A DNA stretch of 64,000 bases, taken from NCBI RefSeq assembly GCF_003667315.2, contig NZ_RCTZ02000005.1, forward strand, positions 186,001-250,000. The letters run 5' to 3'. The notes under the pieces were generated by a model. It had not been told where the DNA came from, did no database searches, and worked only from the letters and a program-made list of their open reading frames with translations. Shown one piece after another: positions 16,436-24,857 of the stretch. The first letter of the stretch is position 1. Each line of letters opens with the position of its first letter. The DNA comes from Tropicibacter alexandrii (GTDB lineage: Bacteria > Pseudomonadota > Alphaproteobacteria > Rhodobacterales > Rhodobacteraceae). The position numbers were made by a program, and so were the translations under genes.

Positions 16436-19210
16436 ATGAGTTTGCAAGACACGATCACCCGCCTGCCACGCCCCTTCGATCCAGACCGCGCGCGCGAGGT
16501 GCGCGAGGCATGTGGCTGGGCGTCCGGCCCCTTGGCCGAGCTGATCGGCGGCACCGGTGGCACCTCGCCTTATCTGATGGGCTTGATCCTGAAGGAGGCG
16601 GCTTGGCTGGAAGGCGCCGTCGAGGCGCCGGAACGGGCGGTGGCTGCCATTGGCGCGGCGCTGGACGAGACCCCGCCGGACCAGCTGGGCGCGGCCCTGC
16701 GCGTGGCCAAGCGGCGGATCGCCCTGATGATCGCGCTGTGCGACCTGTCGGGGGCGTGGCCCTTGGAAAAGGTGACGGGCACGCTGACGGCCTTTGCCGA
16801 TGACGCGGTGGCGCTGGCGCTGCGCGCGGCGCTCGCGCATGAGATCAAGCGCGGCAAACTGCCGGGCATGACCGATGCCGATCTAGACACGGCGGCGGGC
16901 ATGGTCGTGCTGGCCATGGGCAAGATGGGCGCGGGCGAGCTGAACTACAGCTCGGATATCGACCTGATCTGCCTGTTCGACGAGACGCGCTATGATCCGG
17001 CGGAGTATCACGAGGCGCGGCAGGCCTTGGTGCGGGCGACGCGCAAGATGTCCGGCACGTTGAACGACCTGACGGGCGAGGGCTATGTCTTTCGCACCGA
17101 TCTGCGGCTGCGCCCCGACCCGGCGGTGACGCCGGTCTGCATGGCGATGGAGGCGGCGGAACGCTATTACGAGAGCCTTGGCCGCACGTGGGAGCGCGCG
17201 GCCTATATCAAGGCGCGGGTCTGCGCGGGCGATCAAGAGGCCGGGGGGCGGTTTCTGGACACGCTCAAGCCCTTTGTCTGGCGCAAGCATCTCGACTTCG
17301 CCGCCATTCAGGACGCCCATGACATGCGGCTGCGCTACCGCGAGCATAAGGGTCTGGGTGGGCCGATCACCCTGCCGGGGCATAACATGAAGCTGGGGCG
17401 TGGCGGCATCCGCGAGATCGAGTTCTTTACCCAGACCCGGCAATTGATCGCCGGGGGGCGCGACCCGGATTTGCGGGTGCGCGGCACCTGTGACGGGCTG
17501 GCGGTGCTGGCGGAGAAGGGCTGGATCCCGGGCGAAGTGGCGCAGATCCTGACCGATCATTACCGCGCCCATCGCGAGGTCGAGCACCGTATCCAGATGG
17601 TCAACGATGCGCAGACCCATGACCTGCCCAAGTCGACCGAAGGGATGGAGCGGGTGGCCTGCCTGATGGGCCTGTCGGTCGAGGATCTCCAGATCGAACT
17701 GACCGAACGGCTGACCGAGGTGCATGAGCTGACCGAAGGGTTCTTTGCGCCCGAAAGCGGCGGGGGCGAAACGTCGGATGTGTTCGAGGACAGCGACATT
17801 CCCGCGCGCTGGCCGACCTATCCGTGCCTGCGCTCGGAACGGGCGGTGACGATTTTCCGCCGGTTGCGTCCCGAGATCCTGCGCAGGCTGGCCGCCTCAC
17901 CGCGCCCCGAAGAGGCGCTGGTGGCGTTTGACGGCTTTCTCGCCGGGCTGCCCGCGGGCGTACAGCTGTTCTCGCTGTTCGAGGCGAACCCGCATCTGGT
18001 CGATCTGGTGGTCGATATCGTGGCGACGGCGCCCGATCTGGGCCGATACTTGGCGCGCAATGCCAGCGTCTTCGATGCCGTGATCGGGGGCGATTTCTTT
18101 GCCGCTTGGCCGGGTCGCGATGCGCTGCGGCGGGAACTGGCGGACCGGTTGGAGGATGAGCCGGATTATGAGCGCCGTCTGGACCTGACCCGGCGCTGGG
18201 GCAAGGAATGGCATTTCCGCGTCGGCGTCCACCTGTTGCGCGGCTTGATGGAGGCCGAGGAGGCCGCGCGCGCCTATGCCGATCTGGCCGAAGCGACGCT
18301 GGCAGCGCTCTGGCCGGTGGTGCAGGCGGAATTCGCGCTGAAATATGGCCCCGCGCCGGGGCGTGGGGCGGTTGTGCTGGGCATGGGCTCGCTGGGTTCG
18401 GGGCGGCTGCATGCGCGGTCCGATCTGGACGTCATCGTGATCTACGATCCCGATGGGGTGGAGTTTTCCGAAGGGCGCAAGTCGCTGGCTTCGCGGACGT
18501 ATTATGCGCGCCTGACGCAGGCCTTGGTGACGGCCATGACCGCGCCGATGGCCGAGGGGCGTCTCTACGAGGTCGACATGCGCCTGCGTCCCTCGGGCAA
18601 TCAGGGGCCGGTCGCGACCTCTTGGGCGGCGTTTCAGGACTACCAGCAGACCGAGGCTTGGGTCTGGGAGCATCTCGCCCTGACCCGTGCGCGGGTCGTG
18701 GCCGGCGCACCGGCGCTGGCGGCGGATGTCGAGGCCTTCCGCGAAGAGCTGTTGGCACGGCCCCGCGACAAGGATCGCGTCCTGCGCGAAGTGGCCGTCA
18801 TGCGCAAACGCATCTTCGATGCGAAGGGGCGCGGCGATGCCTATGAGGCTAAGATCGGTCCGGGCCGGATGCAGGATATCGAATTGGTGGCGCAGGCGGC
18901 CTCGCTTTTGTCGCGAAAGGCCGTGCGGCAGTCGCCGCGCGCGCTAGGGTTGGCCGACTGGCTGGACAAGTCCGAGCAAGACACGCTGATCGACAGCTAC
19001 CGGCTGTTCTGGGCCTTGCAGATCGGCGCGCGGCTGGTCAGTGAGGAGGCGCTCGACCCGGCGGTGCTGGGGCAGGGCGGTTGCGCTTTCCTTGGGCGAC
19101 TGACCGGCGTCGAGGGGATCGACGCGCTGAGGGATGCGTTGCAAGGCGCGGCCAGCCGCGCGGCAGAGGTGATTTCGCGGGTCTTGCCCGCTCTGGAGAC
19201 GGATGAATGA
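16436..19210 (+). CDS. glnE: bifunctional glutamine synthetase adenylyltransferase/deadenylylase
   Basis: A 924-residue protein from the ATG giving MSLQDTITRLPRP. Two nucleotidyltransferase domains are visible: GKMGAGELNYSSDIDLICLF near residue 165 (deadenylylase half) and GMGSLGSGRLHARSDLDVIV near 650 (adenylylase half), each followed by a helical GlnD/PII-uridylyltransferase-type region. It adds and removes AMP on glutamine synthetase under PII control. The small downstream gene starts inside its stop (ATGA). Confidence 0.95.
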   Translation: MSLQDTITRLPRPFDPDRAREVREACGWASGPLAELIGGTGGTSPYLMGLILKEAAWLEGAVEAPERAVAAIGAALDETPPDQLGAALRVAKRRIALMIALCDLSGAWPLEKVTGTLTAFADDAVALALRAALAHEIKRGKLPGMTDADLDTAAGMVVLAMGKMGAGELNYSSDIDLICLFDETRYDPAEYHEARQALVRATRKMSGTLNDLTGEGYVFRTDLRLRPDPAVTPVCMAMEAAERYYESLGRTWERAAYIKARVCAGDQEAGGRFLDTLKPFVWRKHLDFAAIQDAHDMRLRYREHKGLGGPITLPGHNMKLGRGGIREIEFFTQTRQLIAGGRDPDLRVRGTCDGLAVLAEKGWIPGEVAQILTDHYRAHREVEHRIQMVNDAQTHDLPKSTEGMERVACLMGLSVEDLQIELTERLTEVHELTEGFFAPESGGGETSDVFEDSDIPARWPTYPCLRSERAVTIFRRLRPEILRRLAASPRPEEALVAFDGFLAGLPAGVQLFSLFEANPHLVDLVVDIVATAPDLGRYLARNASVFDAVIGGDFFAAWPGRDALRRELADRLEDEPDYERRLDLTRRWGKEWHFRVGVHLLRGLMEAEEAARAYADLAEATLAALWPVVQAEFALKYGPAPGRGAVVLGMGSLGSGRLHARSDLDVIVIYDPDGVEFSEGRKSLASRTYYARLTQALVTAMTAPMAEGRLYEVDMRLRPSGNQGPVATSWAAFQDYQQTEAWVWEHLALTRARVVAGAPALAADVEAFREELLARPRDKDRVLREVAVMRKRIFDAKGRGDAYEAKIGPGRMQDIELVAQAASLLSRKAVRQSPRALGLADWLDKSEQDTLIDSYRLFWALQIGARLVSEEALDPAVLGQGGCAFLGRLTGVEGIDALRDALQGAASRAAEVISRVLPALETDE

Positions 19211-19476
19211 ACAGCAAGGGAAGTGCAGAGGACCCGAAGGGTCTGATTTCCGAGGCCTACAAGATCGAGGGGATCACCGCCGGGGAATGCCGCTCGATTT
19301 TCATGGATTGGGCGCTGTCGATGCCAGCCGATTGCGGAACCGAAGGGCCCATACGGACCCTGCTGGAGCGCCATGGTCAGCCGGATCATCCGATGACCAT
19401 CGTCTTGCAAGAGGCGCTGGTGCCGATGCAGCGTCCGCGCCGCCGCGGCGGCTGGAAATCGCGGCCGCGCGACTGA
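19207..19476 (+). CDS. small conserved protein coupled to glnE
   Basis: An 89-residue soluble protein beginning MNSKGSAEDPKGLISEAYKI with a basic C-terminus (RPRRRGG). Its ATG overlaps the glnE stop, so expression is coupled. The phrase GITAGECRSIFMDWALSMP looks like a conserved core, but I know no function for it. It is followed by a block of four palindromes and then the convergent eda gene. Confidence 0.65.
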   Translation: MNSKGSAEDPKGLISEAYKIEGITAGECRSIFMDWALSMPADCGTEGPIRTLLERHGQPDHPMTIVLQEALVPMQRPRRRGGWKSRPRD

Positions 19477-19483
19477 GGCGCGC

Positions 19484-19576
19484 AAGGCTTTTCGAAAAGC
19501 CTTGAAGGACGCAAATTCGAATTTGCGTGCCAAGCGCCTTTGAAGGCGCTTGGATCAAGCCGCTTCGAAGCGGCTT
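19484..19576. repeat. four tandem TTCGAA-centred palindromes
   Basis: Four back-to-back palindromes in 93 bp. 19484-19503 (AAGGCTTTTCGAAAAGCCTT), 19509-19528 (ACGCAAATTCGAATTTGCGT) and 19557-19576 (AAGCCGCTTCGAAGCGGCTT) are perfect 20-mers. 19530-19553 has 11-bp arms CCAAGCGCCTT/AAGGCGCTTGG around TG. All are centred on TTCGAA or TTTGAA, but their arms differ. They sit between convergent genes (glnE unit and eda) with no T-runs, so they may act as a bidirectional RNA end or structural element. Confidence 0.85.
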
Positions 19577-19588
19577 CTACCCGCGTTT

Positions 19589-20233
19589 TCAGCGCGGCAG
19601 GGCGGCAGCCTCGCGGGCAAGCTGTTCGATCGCGGCCCAATCGCCTTCTTTGACCTTGTCCGCCGGGGCGACCCAGCTGCCACCGCAGCACAGAACGTTC
19701 GACAGCGACAGGTAGTCGTTCACGTTCTTCATCGACACGCCCCCGGTCGGGCAGAAGCTGACCTGCGGGATCGGCGCGCCGATTGCCTTGAGCGCAGGTG
19801 CCCCACCATTCGCCTCGGCCGGGAAGAATTTCTGCACGGTATAGCCACGTTCCAGCAGGCGCATGACCTCGGACGAGGTGGCGGCGCCGGGCAGCAGGGG
19901 CAGGCCCGCCTCTTCGCAGGCTGACAGGATGGTGTCGGTCGCGCCCGGCGAGACGCCGAATTTCGCCCCCGCATCCACAGCATTCTGCACGTCCTTCGGG
20001 GTCAACAAGGTCCCGGCGCCAACCACGCCGCCCTCGACCTGCGCCATTTCACGGATGACGTCCAGCGCGGCGGGCGTGCGCAGGGTGACTTCGAGAACGG
20101 GCAAGCCACCGGCGACCAGCGCGGTTGCAAGCCCTTTTGCTTGCGCGGCATCGTCGACGACGAGGACGGGGATGACCGGGGCCATCTCGCACAGGGCGCG
20201 CGCTTTCTGGCTGGCGTCTTGGGGGGTGATCAT
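19589..20233 (-). CDS. eda: KDPG/KHG aldolase
   Basis: A 214-residue class I aldolase from the ATG giving MITPQDASQKA. Family segments visible are VIPVLVVDDAA, LEVTLRTPAALDVIREMA (catalytic Glu), VGAGTLLTPKDV, FGVSPGATD, FFPAEANGG (around the Schiff-base region) and CPTGGVS. It cleaves 2-keto-3-deoxy-6-phosphogluconate to pyruvate and glyceraldehyde-3-phosphate, the second Entner-Doudoroff step. It follows edd by 58 bp on the same strand. Confidence 0.94.
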   Translation of the reverse strand: MITPQDASQKARALCEMAPVIPVLVVDDAAQAKGLATALVAGGLPVLEVTLRTPAALDVIREMAQVEGGVVGAGTLLTPKDVQNAVDAGAKFGVSPGATDTILSACEEAGLPLLPGAATSSEVMRLLERGYTVQKFFPAEANGGAPALKAIGAPIPQVSFCPTGGVSMKNVNDYLSLSNVLCCGGSWVAPADKVKEGDWAAIEQLAREAAALPR

Positions 20234-20262
20234 GGGCAGTGCTCCTTGCGGGCGATGGATTT

Positions 20263-20287
20263 CGGGTATTTGGACCAAGAAGAAACA
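20263..20287 (+). repeat. short intergenic motif, copy C
   Basis: CGGGTATTTGGACCAAGAAG followed by AAAC, in the edd-eda gap. Compare copies at 3887-3913, 15851-15873 and 26426-26453. Confidence 0.4.
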
Positions 20288-20291
20288 GGGG

Positions 20292-22097
20292 TCAGACCAC
20301 CACGGCGGCGCCGTTCGAGGCGAGGCCGACATTCTGTCGGAAGGCTTCGAACAACTCGCGGCCAACACCGTGGCCGTTGCCGGTCAGGTCGGCGGTGGCG
20401 TTCTCTCGGGTTTCGAAATCTTCGGCAAGGCAATCCAGTGTGCCGTTGACCGCGTCCAGCCTGACCATGTCGCCGTCGCGCAGCTTGGCCAACGGGCCGC
20501 CATTCTTCGCTTCGGGCGAGACGTGGATCGCGGCGGGCACCTTGCCCGATGCACCGGACATGCGGCCATCGGTGACCAGCGCGACCTTCAGCCCGCGGTC
20601 CTGCAGGACCGCCAGCGTCGGGGTCAGCCCGTGCAGTTCCGGCATGCCGTTGGAGCTAGGCCCCTGAAAGCGGACGACGACGATGGTGTCCTCGGTGAAT
20701 TCTCCGTTCTTGAAGGCGGTCTTGACTGATTCCTGATCCTGAAAGACACGCGCCTTGGCCTCGATCACATGGCGTTCGGGGGCGACGGCGGAGACCTTGA
20801 TCATGCCGTGGCCCAGATTGCCATAAAGCTGCTTCAGCCCGCCGGTCTTTTGGAAGGGATCGCCGACAGGGCGCAGGATCTTGTCATTCTGGGTCTGGCG
20901 GTCGGCCTCGACCCACTCGATCCGGTCGCCTTCCAGCTTGGGTTCCTGCGTGTAGCGCGACAGGCCGTCGCCTGCGACGGTCATGACGTCGTCATGCAGC
21001 AGGCCCGCCTCAAGCAACTCGGCCATCATGTATTGCAGACCCCCGGCGGCGTGGAAGTGGTTCACGTCGGCCAGACCGTTGGGATAGACCTTGGCCATCA
21101 GCGGCGTCACCGACGAGATCTCATCGAAGTCGGCGAGTTCCAGATGGACCCCGGCAGCGCGCGCCATGGCGGGCAGGTGCAGCACGAGGTTGGTGGATCC
21201 GCCCGTGGCCATCAGCCCGACGATGCCGTTCACGAAGGCCTTTTCCGAGAGCACGTCGCAGACCGGGCGGTAGTCGTTGCCCAGATTGGTGATCTCCAAC
21301 GCGCGCTGCGCGCCTGCCACGGTCAGCGCATCGCGCAGCGGAGTATTCGGGTTCACAAAGGACGCGCCCGGCAGGTGCAGGCCCATGAACTCCATCAGCA
21401 TCTGGTTGGTGTTCGCCGTGCCGTAGAACGTACAGGTGCCCGGACCGTGATAGCTTTCCATCTCGGCCTTCATCAGCTCGTCGCGACCGATCTCGCCGGT
21501 GGCAAAAAGCTGGCGGATGCGCGCCTTTTCGTCATTGGGCAAGCCGGATGTCATCGGACCGGCGGGCAGGAACAGTCCCGGGATATAGCCGAAGGTGGCG
21601 GCGGCGATGATCAAGCCCGGCACGATCTTGTCGCAGACGCCCAGATAGACGGCGGCGTCAAAGGTGTTGTGGCTCAACGCGACACCGGCGGCCAGCGCGA
21701 TCACGTCGCGCGAGAACAGCGACAGTTCCATGCCGACCTGACCTTGGGTGACGCCATCGCACATGGCGGGCACGCCGCCCGCGACCTGCGCCGTGGCGCC
21801 GGTGGCGCGTGCGGCATCGCGGATCAGTTGCGGAAACCGCTCGAACGGCTGATGCGCCGAGAGCATGTCGTTATAGGCGGTCACGATCCCGAGGTTCGGC
21901 GCGGTGCCGGTGGCCAGCGCGTTCTGGTCGTCGCCCATGGCGGCATAGGCATGGGCCTGGTTGCCGCAGGTCAGGTGGGCGCGGCGCGGGCCCTCGTCGG
22001 CGGCGCGACGCATGCGGTCGAGATAGGTGGCGCGCATGGTGGCAGACCGCTCCTCGATGCGGGTCGTGACCGATGCGATGGTGTCGTTGAGGGACAT
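20292..22097 (-). CDS. edd: 6-phosphogluconate dehydratase
   Basis: A 601-residue IlvD/Edd-family iron-sulfur dehydratase. The start giving [13 protein letters not shown] has GGAGG upstream. Conserved parts include [32 protein letters not shown] and [11 protein letters not shown] (cluster cysteines), [15 protein letters not shown] (cluster cysteine) and a C-terminal [17 protein letters not shown]. It makes KDPG from 6-phosphogluconate, the first Entner-Doudoroff step. A GntR-like operator and a tandem repeat lie directly upstream. Confidence 0.95.
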   Translation of the reverse strand: MSLNDTIASVTTRIEERSATMRATYLDRMRRAADEGPRRAHLTCGNQAHAYAAMGDDQNALATGTAPNLGIVTAYNDMLSAHQPFERFPQLIRDAARATGATAQVAGGVPAMCDGVTQGQVGMELSLFSRDVIALAAGVALSHNTFDAAVYLGVCDKIVPGLIIAAATFGYIPGLFLPAGPMTSGLPNDEKARIRQLFATGEIGRDELMKAEMESYHGPGTCTFYGTANTNQMLMEFMGLHLPGASFVNPNTPLRDALTVAGAQRALEITNLGNDYRPVCDVLSEKAFVNGIVGLMATGGSTNLVLHLPAMARAAGVHLELADFDEISSVTPLMAKVYPNGLADVNHFHAAGGLQYMMAELLEAGLLHDDVMTVAGDGLSRYTQEPKLEGDRIEWVEADRQTQNDKILRPVGDPFQKTGGLKQLYGNLGHGMIKVSAVAPERHVIEAKARVFQDQESVKTAFKNGEFTEDTIVVVRFQGPSSNGMPELHGLTPTLAVLQDRGLKVALVTDGRMSGASGKVPAAIHVSPEAKNGGPLAKLRDGDMVRLDAVNGTLDCLAEDFETRENATADLTGNGHGVGRELFEAFRQNVGLASNGAAVVV

Positions 22098-22137
22098 GGG
22101 AGCCTCCGATCCTGTGCGTTTAGCTTTCACCTACACC

Positions 22138-22176
22138 TGTTACCGCTAACAGTAAAGGGTTACAGTAAAGGGTTAC
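22138..22176. promoter_or_regulatory. GntR-like operator and 13-bp tandem repeat upstream of edd-eda
   Basis: TGTTA-CCGC-TAACA at 22138-22151 is an inverted repeat very like the LacI-family GntR operator of enteric bacteria (TGTTACCGGTAACA type). It is followed by two perfect direct copies of AGTAAAGGGTTAC at 22151-22163 and 22164-22176. The block lies 41-79 bp before the edd start. Gluconate or phosphogluconate control of the pathway is inferred from the operator resemblance. Confidence 0.65.
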
Positions 22177-22309
22177 CGTGCAAATCCGAACTCTGAGCCT
22201 GCTGGCACCGTATTGCCTGCTCTGCGCCGCAAACGCGCCCAGATTCCCGCCTAGGGAGTGGTTAACGAAATATTACCCCAACCGGGGATCGGGAAGAAGG
22301 CCTGAACAG

Positions 22310-23005
22310 ATGAAGACCTTTCGCTTGGTTTCGGTACTGGTTCTCATGGCGGGCGTTTCCGCATGTGGTTCGACGACGGTGACACGCAATGCGCCGTTCG
22401 AGGCCGTTCCGTCCAAGGTCGTCCCGGACACACCCGAGGGCTACCGGACAGCTTCGCTGCCCCGGCCTGCGCCCGATATGCGAACGGCCCCGGCCGCGCG
22501 CTACAAAGTCGTGGATTTCGAGATCAAGGTGCCGCAGGACCTGACGGTCTCCGAGGCCAACATGTACCATCCCTATGCGGATATCGTGTGGCGGGAAGAC
22601 CCCTATGGCAACCGCAAGGAGCAGGTTGGCAAGATCTTTCAGGCAAGCCTCGAACGCAGCCGCGACGGTCTGGAGGGCGCGCAGGAGGTGAAGGTCGAGA
22701 TCACCGTGTCGCGCTTTCACGCGCTGACCGAAAAGGCGCGCTATTCCGTCGGTGGTCGGCATACCATCGATTTCCTGATGGTGGTGCGCGACGCCCGCAC
22801 CGGTGCGGTGCTGCAGGAGAACCCGGTGCATCTGGACTTCCATGGATATGGCGGGCGCAAGGCGCTGGAGGCCGAGCGTCAGGGCATCACCCAGAAGGTC
22901 CGCATCACCCAGCATCTGGCCCGCGCGATCCGCGCCGAACTGACCTTGCCCGGGGGCTGGAACGATCAGGACGACAAGCTGGATACGGCGCTGAGCCAGA
23001 TCTGA
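22310..23005 (+). CDS. Rhodobacterales lipoprotein, unknown function
   Basis: A 231-residue protein with a lipoprotein signal: MKTFRLVSVLVLMAGVSAC, with the lipobox cysteine at residue 19. The mature part is hydrophilic. YHPYADIVWREDPYGNRKEQ and YSVGGRHTIDFLMVVRDART look like the cores of a small alpha/beta domain of a lineage-restricted lipoprotein family (I think DUF6778, from memory and unsure). Acts in the periplasm or outer membrane if processed. The upstream extension of the frame is rejected because of the signal peptide. Confidence 0.75.
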   Translation: MKTFRLVSVLVLMAGVSACGSTTVTRNAPFEAVPSKVVPDTPEGYRTASLPRPAPDMRTAPAARYKVVDFEIKVPQDLTVSEANMYHPYADIVWREDPYGNRKEQVGKIFQASLERSRDGLEGAQEVKVEITVSRFHALTEKARYSVGGRHTIDFLMVVRDARTGAVLQENPVHLDFHGYGGRKALEAERQGITQKVRITQHLARAIRAELTLPGGWNDQDDKLDTALSQI

Positions 23006-23047
23006 GGCATCTTCCCACCACCCCGAAAGCGCGGTAAAGCCGAGGGC

Positions 23048-24253
23048 ATGACAGCCCCCGTTTTGCGCATCGAGCGCCCCGTCCTCCGACTTCTGCCCAA
23101 GGCCAACGCCCGCGCCATCCGCCGTGGGGCGCCTTGGGTCTTTGACAATGAACTTGTCATGGACCGCCGCGCGCGCAAGATCGCGCCGGGGACCATCGCG
23201 ACGCTGGTCGACAACGATCACACGGTGCTGGGCACCGTCGCGGTCAATCCGACGTCTAAGATCGTCGCGCGCATGCTCGACCGCGAAGAGGTGGCCATCG
23301 ACGGCGATTGGCTGCAGGCCAAGGTGGTCAAGGCGCTGAGCCTGCGCACCCGCATCTATGACGAGCCCTATTACCGGCTGATCCATGCGGAATCCGATGG
23401 GCTGCCGGGGGTTATCGTGGACCGGTTCGGCGAGATGCTGGTGATCCAGCCCAACGCGGCATGGTCCGAGATGCTGCTGGAGGAACTGACCGAGGCACTG
23501 GTTGCGGCGACCGGTTGCGCGACTGTGCTGAAGAATGCCGGGGGGCGGGGCCGCGCGCTCGAAGGGTTGGATGATGTCGACGCCGTCCTGCGCGGCGAGG
23601 CGCCCGAACACGCCGTGCCCGTGGGCATGAACGGCGCGACCTACATGGCCGACCTGACGGGCGGTCAAAAGACCGGGCTGTTCTACGACCAGCGAGACAA
23701 CCACGCCTTTGCCGCGCGGCTGGCGCCCGGCGCGCGCGTCGTCGACGTGTTCAGCCATGTGGGCGGTTTTGCCCTTGCGGCGCTGGCCGGAGGTGCCGAA
23801 AGCGCCTTGGCGGTGGACGGATCGGGTCCCGCACTGGAACTGGCCCGCGAGGGGGCCGAGCGGATGGGCCGGACCGACCGCTTCCAGACCCGGCAGGGCG
23901 ATGCCTTCGACGTGCTGGACGCGCTTGGCGCCGAAGGCGAAGCATTCGATCTGGTGGTCTGCGACCCGCCGGCCTTTGCGCCCAACAAACCGGCGCTGGA
24001 AAAGGGCCTGCGCGCCTATGAGCGCGTCGCGCGCCTTGCCGCGCCGCTGGTGGCCGAAGACGGCTACCTGGTGCTGTGCTCCTGCTCGCACGCGGCGGAT
24101 CTGTCCGCGTTTACAGGCGCTTGCCTGCGGGGCATCGGGCGCGCCGGTCGGCGGGCGACGCTGATCCATACCGGCTTTGCAGGGCCGGATCATCCGCTGC
24201 TGCCGCAACTGGCCGAAAGCGGCTATCTCAAGGCGCTGTTCTTCCGGCTGTGA
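23048..24253 (+). CDS. RlmI-like class I SAM-dependent RNA methyltransferase
   Basis: A 401-residue protein. An N-terminal PUA-type domain (about 1-85, with RAIRRGAPWVFDNELV) is followed by an EEHEE-type region and a Rossmann methyltransferase domain. The SAM-binding motif is VVDVFSHVGGFALAALAGG, motif IV is VVCDPPAFAPNK, and the cysteine-bearing motif VI is VLCSCSHAADL. The family methylates C5 of cytosine in 23S rRNA (RlmI) or related sites; the exact target is not determinable. Its stop overlaps the GTG start of the PIN gene. Confidence 0.88.
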   Translation: MTAPVLRIERPVLRLLPKANARAIRRGAPWVFDNELVMDRRARKIAPGTIATLVDNDHTVLGTVAVNPTSKIVARMLDREEVAIDGDWLQAKVVKALSLRTRIYDEPYYRLIHAESDGLPGVIVDRFGEMLVIQPNAAWSEMLLEELTEALVAATGCATVLKNAGGRGRALEGLDDVDAVLRGEAPEHAVPVGMNGATYMADLTGGQKTGLFYDQRDNHAFAARLAPGARVVDVFSHVGGFALAALAGGAESALAVDGSGPALELAREGAERMGRTDRFQTRQGDAFDVLDALGAEGEAFDLVVCDPPAFAPNKPALEKGLRAYERVARLAAPLVAEDGYLVLCSCSHAADLSAFTGACLRGIGRAGRRATLIHTGFAGPDHPLLPQLAESGYLKALFFRL

Positions 24254-24798
24254 AGGTCCTGCTCGACACCTGCGTCCTGTTCCCGACGGTGATGCGCGAG
24301 GTCCTGCTGGGCGTGGCGGCGCAAGGCCTGTACCAGCCCCTGTGGTCCGAGCGCATCCTTGAGGAATGGGCCCGCGCCGCCCGCAAGATCGGCCCCGAGG
24401 GCGAACCGCAGGCCCGCGGCGAAATCGCGCTGCTGCGCGCCGCGTGGCCCGACGCCGTAGTCACGTGGAAGCCTTCGGTCGAGGACCGCCTCTGGCTGCC
24501 GGATGTGAATGACCGGCATGTGCTTGCGGCGGCGATTGCCGGGTCGGCCGATGTGCTGGTGACCATGAATGCCTCTGATTTTCCAAGGAATATCCTTGCC
24601 GAAGAGGGGGTCAGCCGCGCCGATCCCGATGCCTTTCTGATTGGGTTTTTCCAGTCCGATCCCGATCCCGTTCAGGCCACCTGTGATCAGGTTCTGGCCA
24701 CCGCCCGCCGCCTGTCCGGCGAGGACTGGCAAATGCGCGCGCTATTGAAGAAAGCCCGCCTGCCGCGACTGGCCAAGGCGGTGTCCGCGCAGGGTTGA
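24250..24798 (+). CDS. PIN-domain protein coupled to an RNA methyltransferase
   Basis: A 182-residue protein starting at a GTG that overlaps the preceding stop (GTGA). PIN-type acidic residues are seen in VLLDTCVLFP (D6), the conserved Glu in RILEEWAR, D in WLPDVNDRHVLAAAI and D in LVTMNASDFP. PIN domains are metal-dependent RNases. No antitoxin-like gene is adjacent; instead it is coupled to an rRNA methyltransferase gene, suggesting a housekeeping RNA function rather than a toxin. I chose the GTG because the longer frame lies wholly inside the upstream gene. Confidence 0.8.
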   Translation: MKVLLDTCVLFPTVMREVLLGVAAQGLYQPLWSERILEEWARAARKIGPEGEPQARGEIALLRAAWPDAVVTWKPSVEDRLWLPDVNDRHVLAAAIAGSADVLVTMNASDFPRNILAEEGVSRADPDAFLIGFFQSDPDPVQATCDQVLATARRLSGEDWQMRALLKKARLPRLAKAVSAQG

Positions 24799-24857
24799 AA
24801 CCCCGCCACTGGACTGATAGCTAAACCCGACGCTTTTTCTCACCTTGGAACGCCCGG

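Noticed and set aside
22262-24208. 648-residue frame antisense to the lipoprotein and methyltransferase genes
   Set aside because: Spans two real genes and their gap, has no motif, and is a high-GC artefact.
24250-24798. PIN gene as the toxin of a VapBC module
   Set aside because: There is no small antitoxin gene before it; it overlaps a methyltransferase gene instead.
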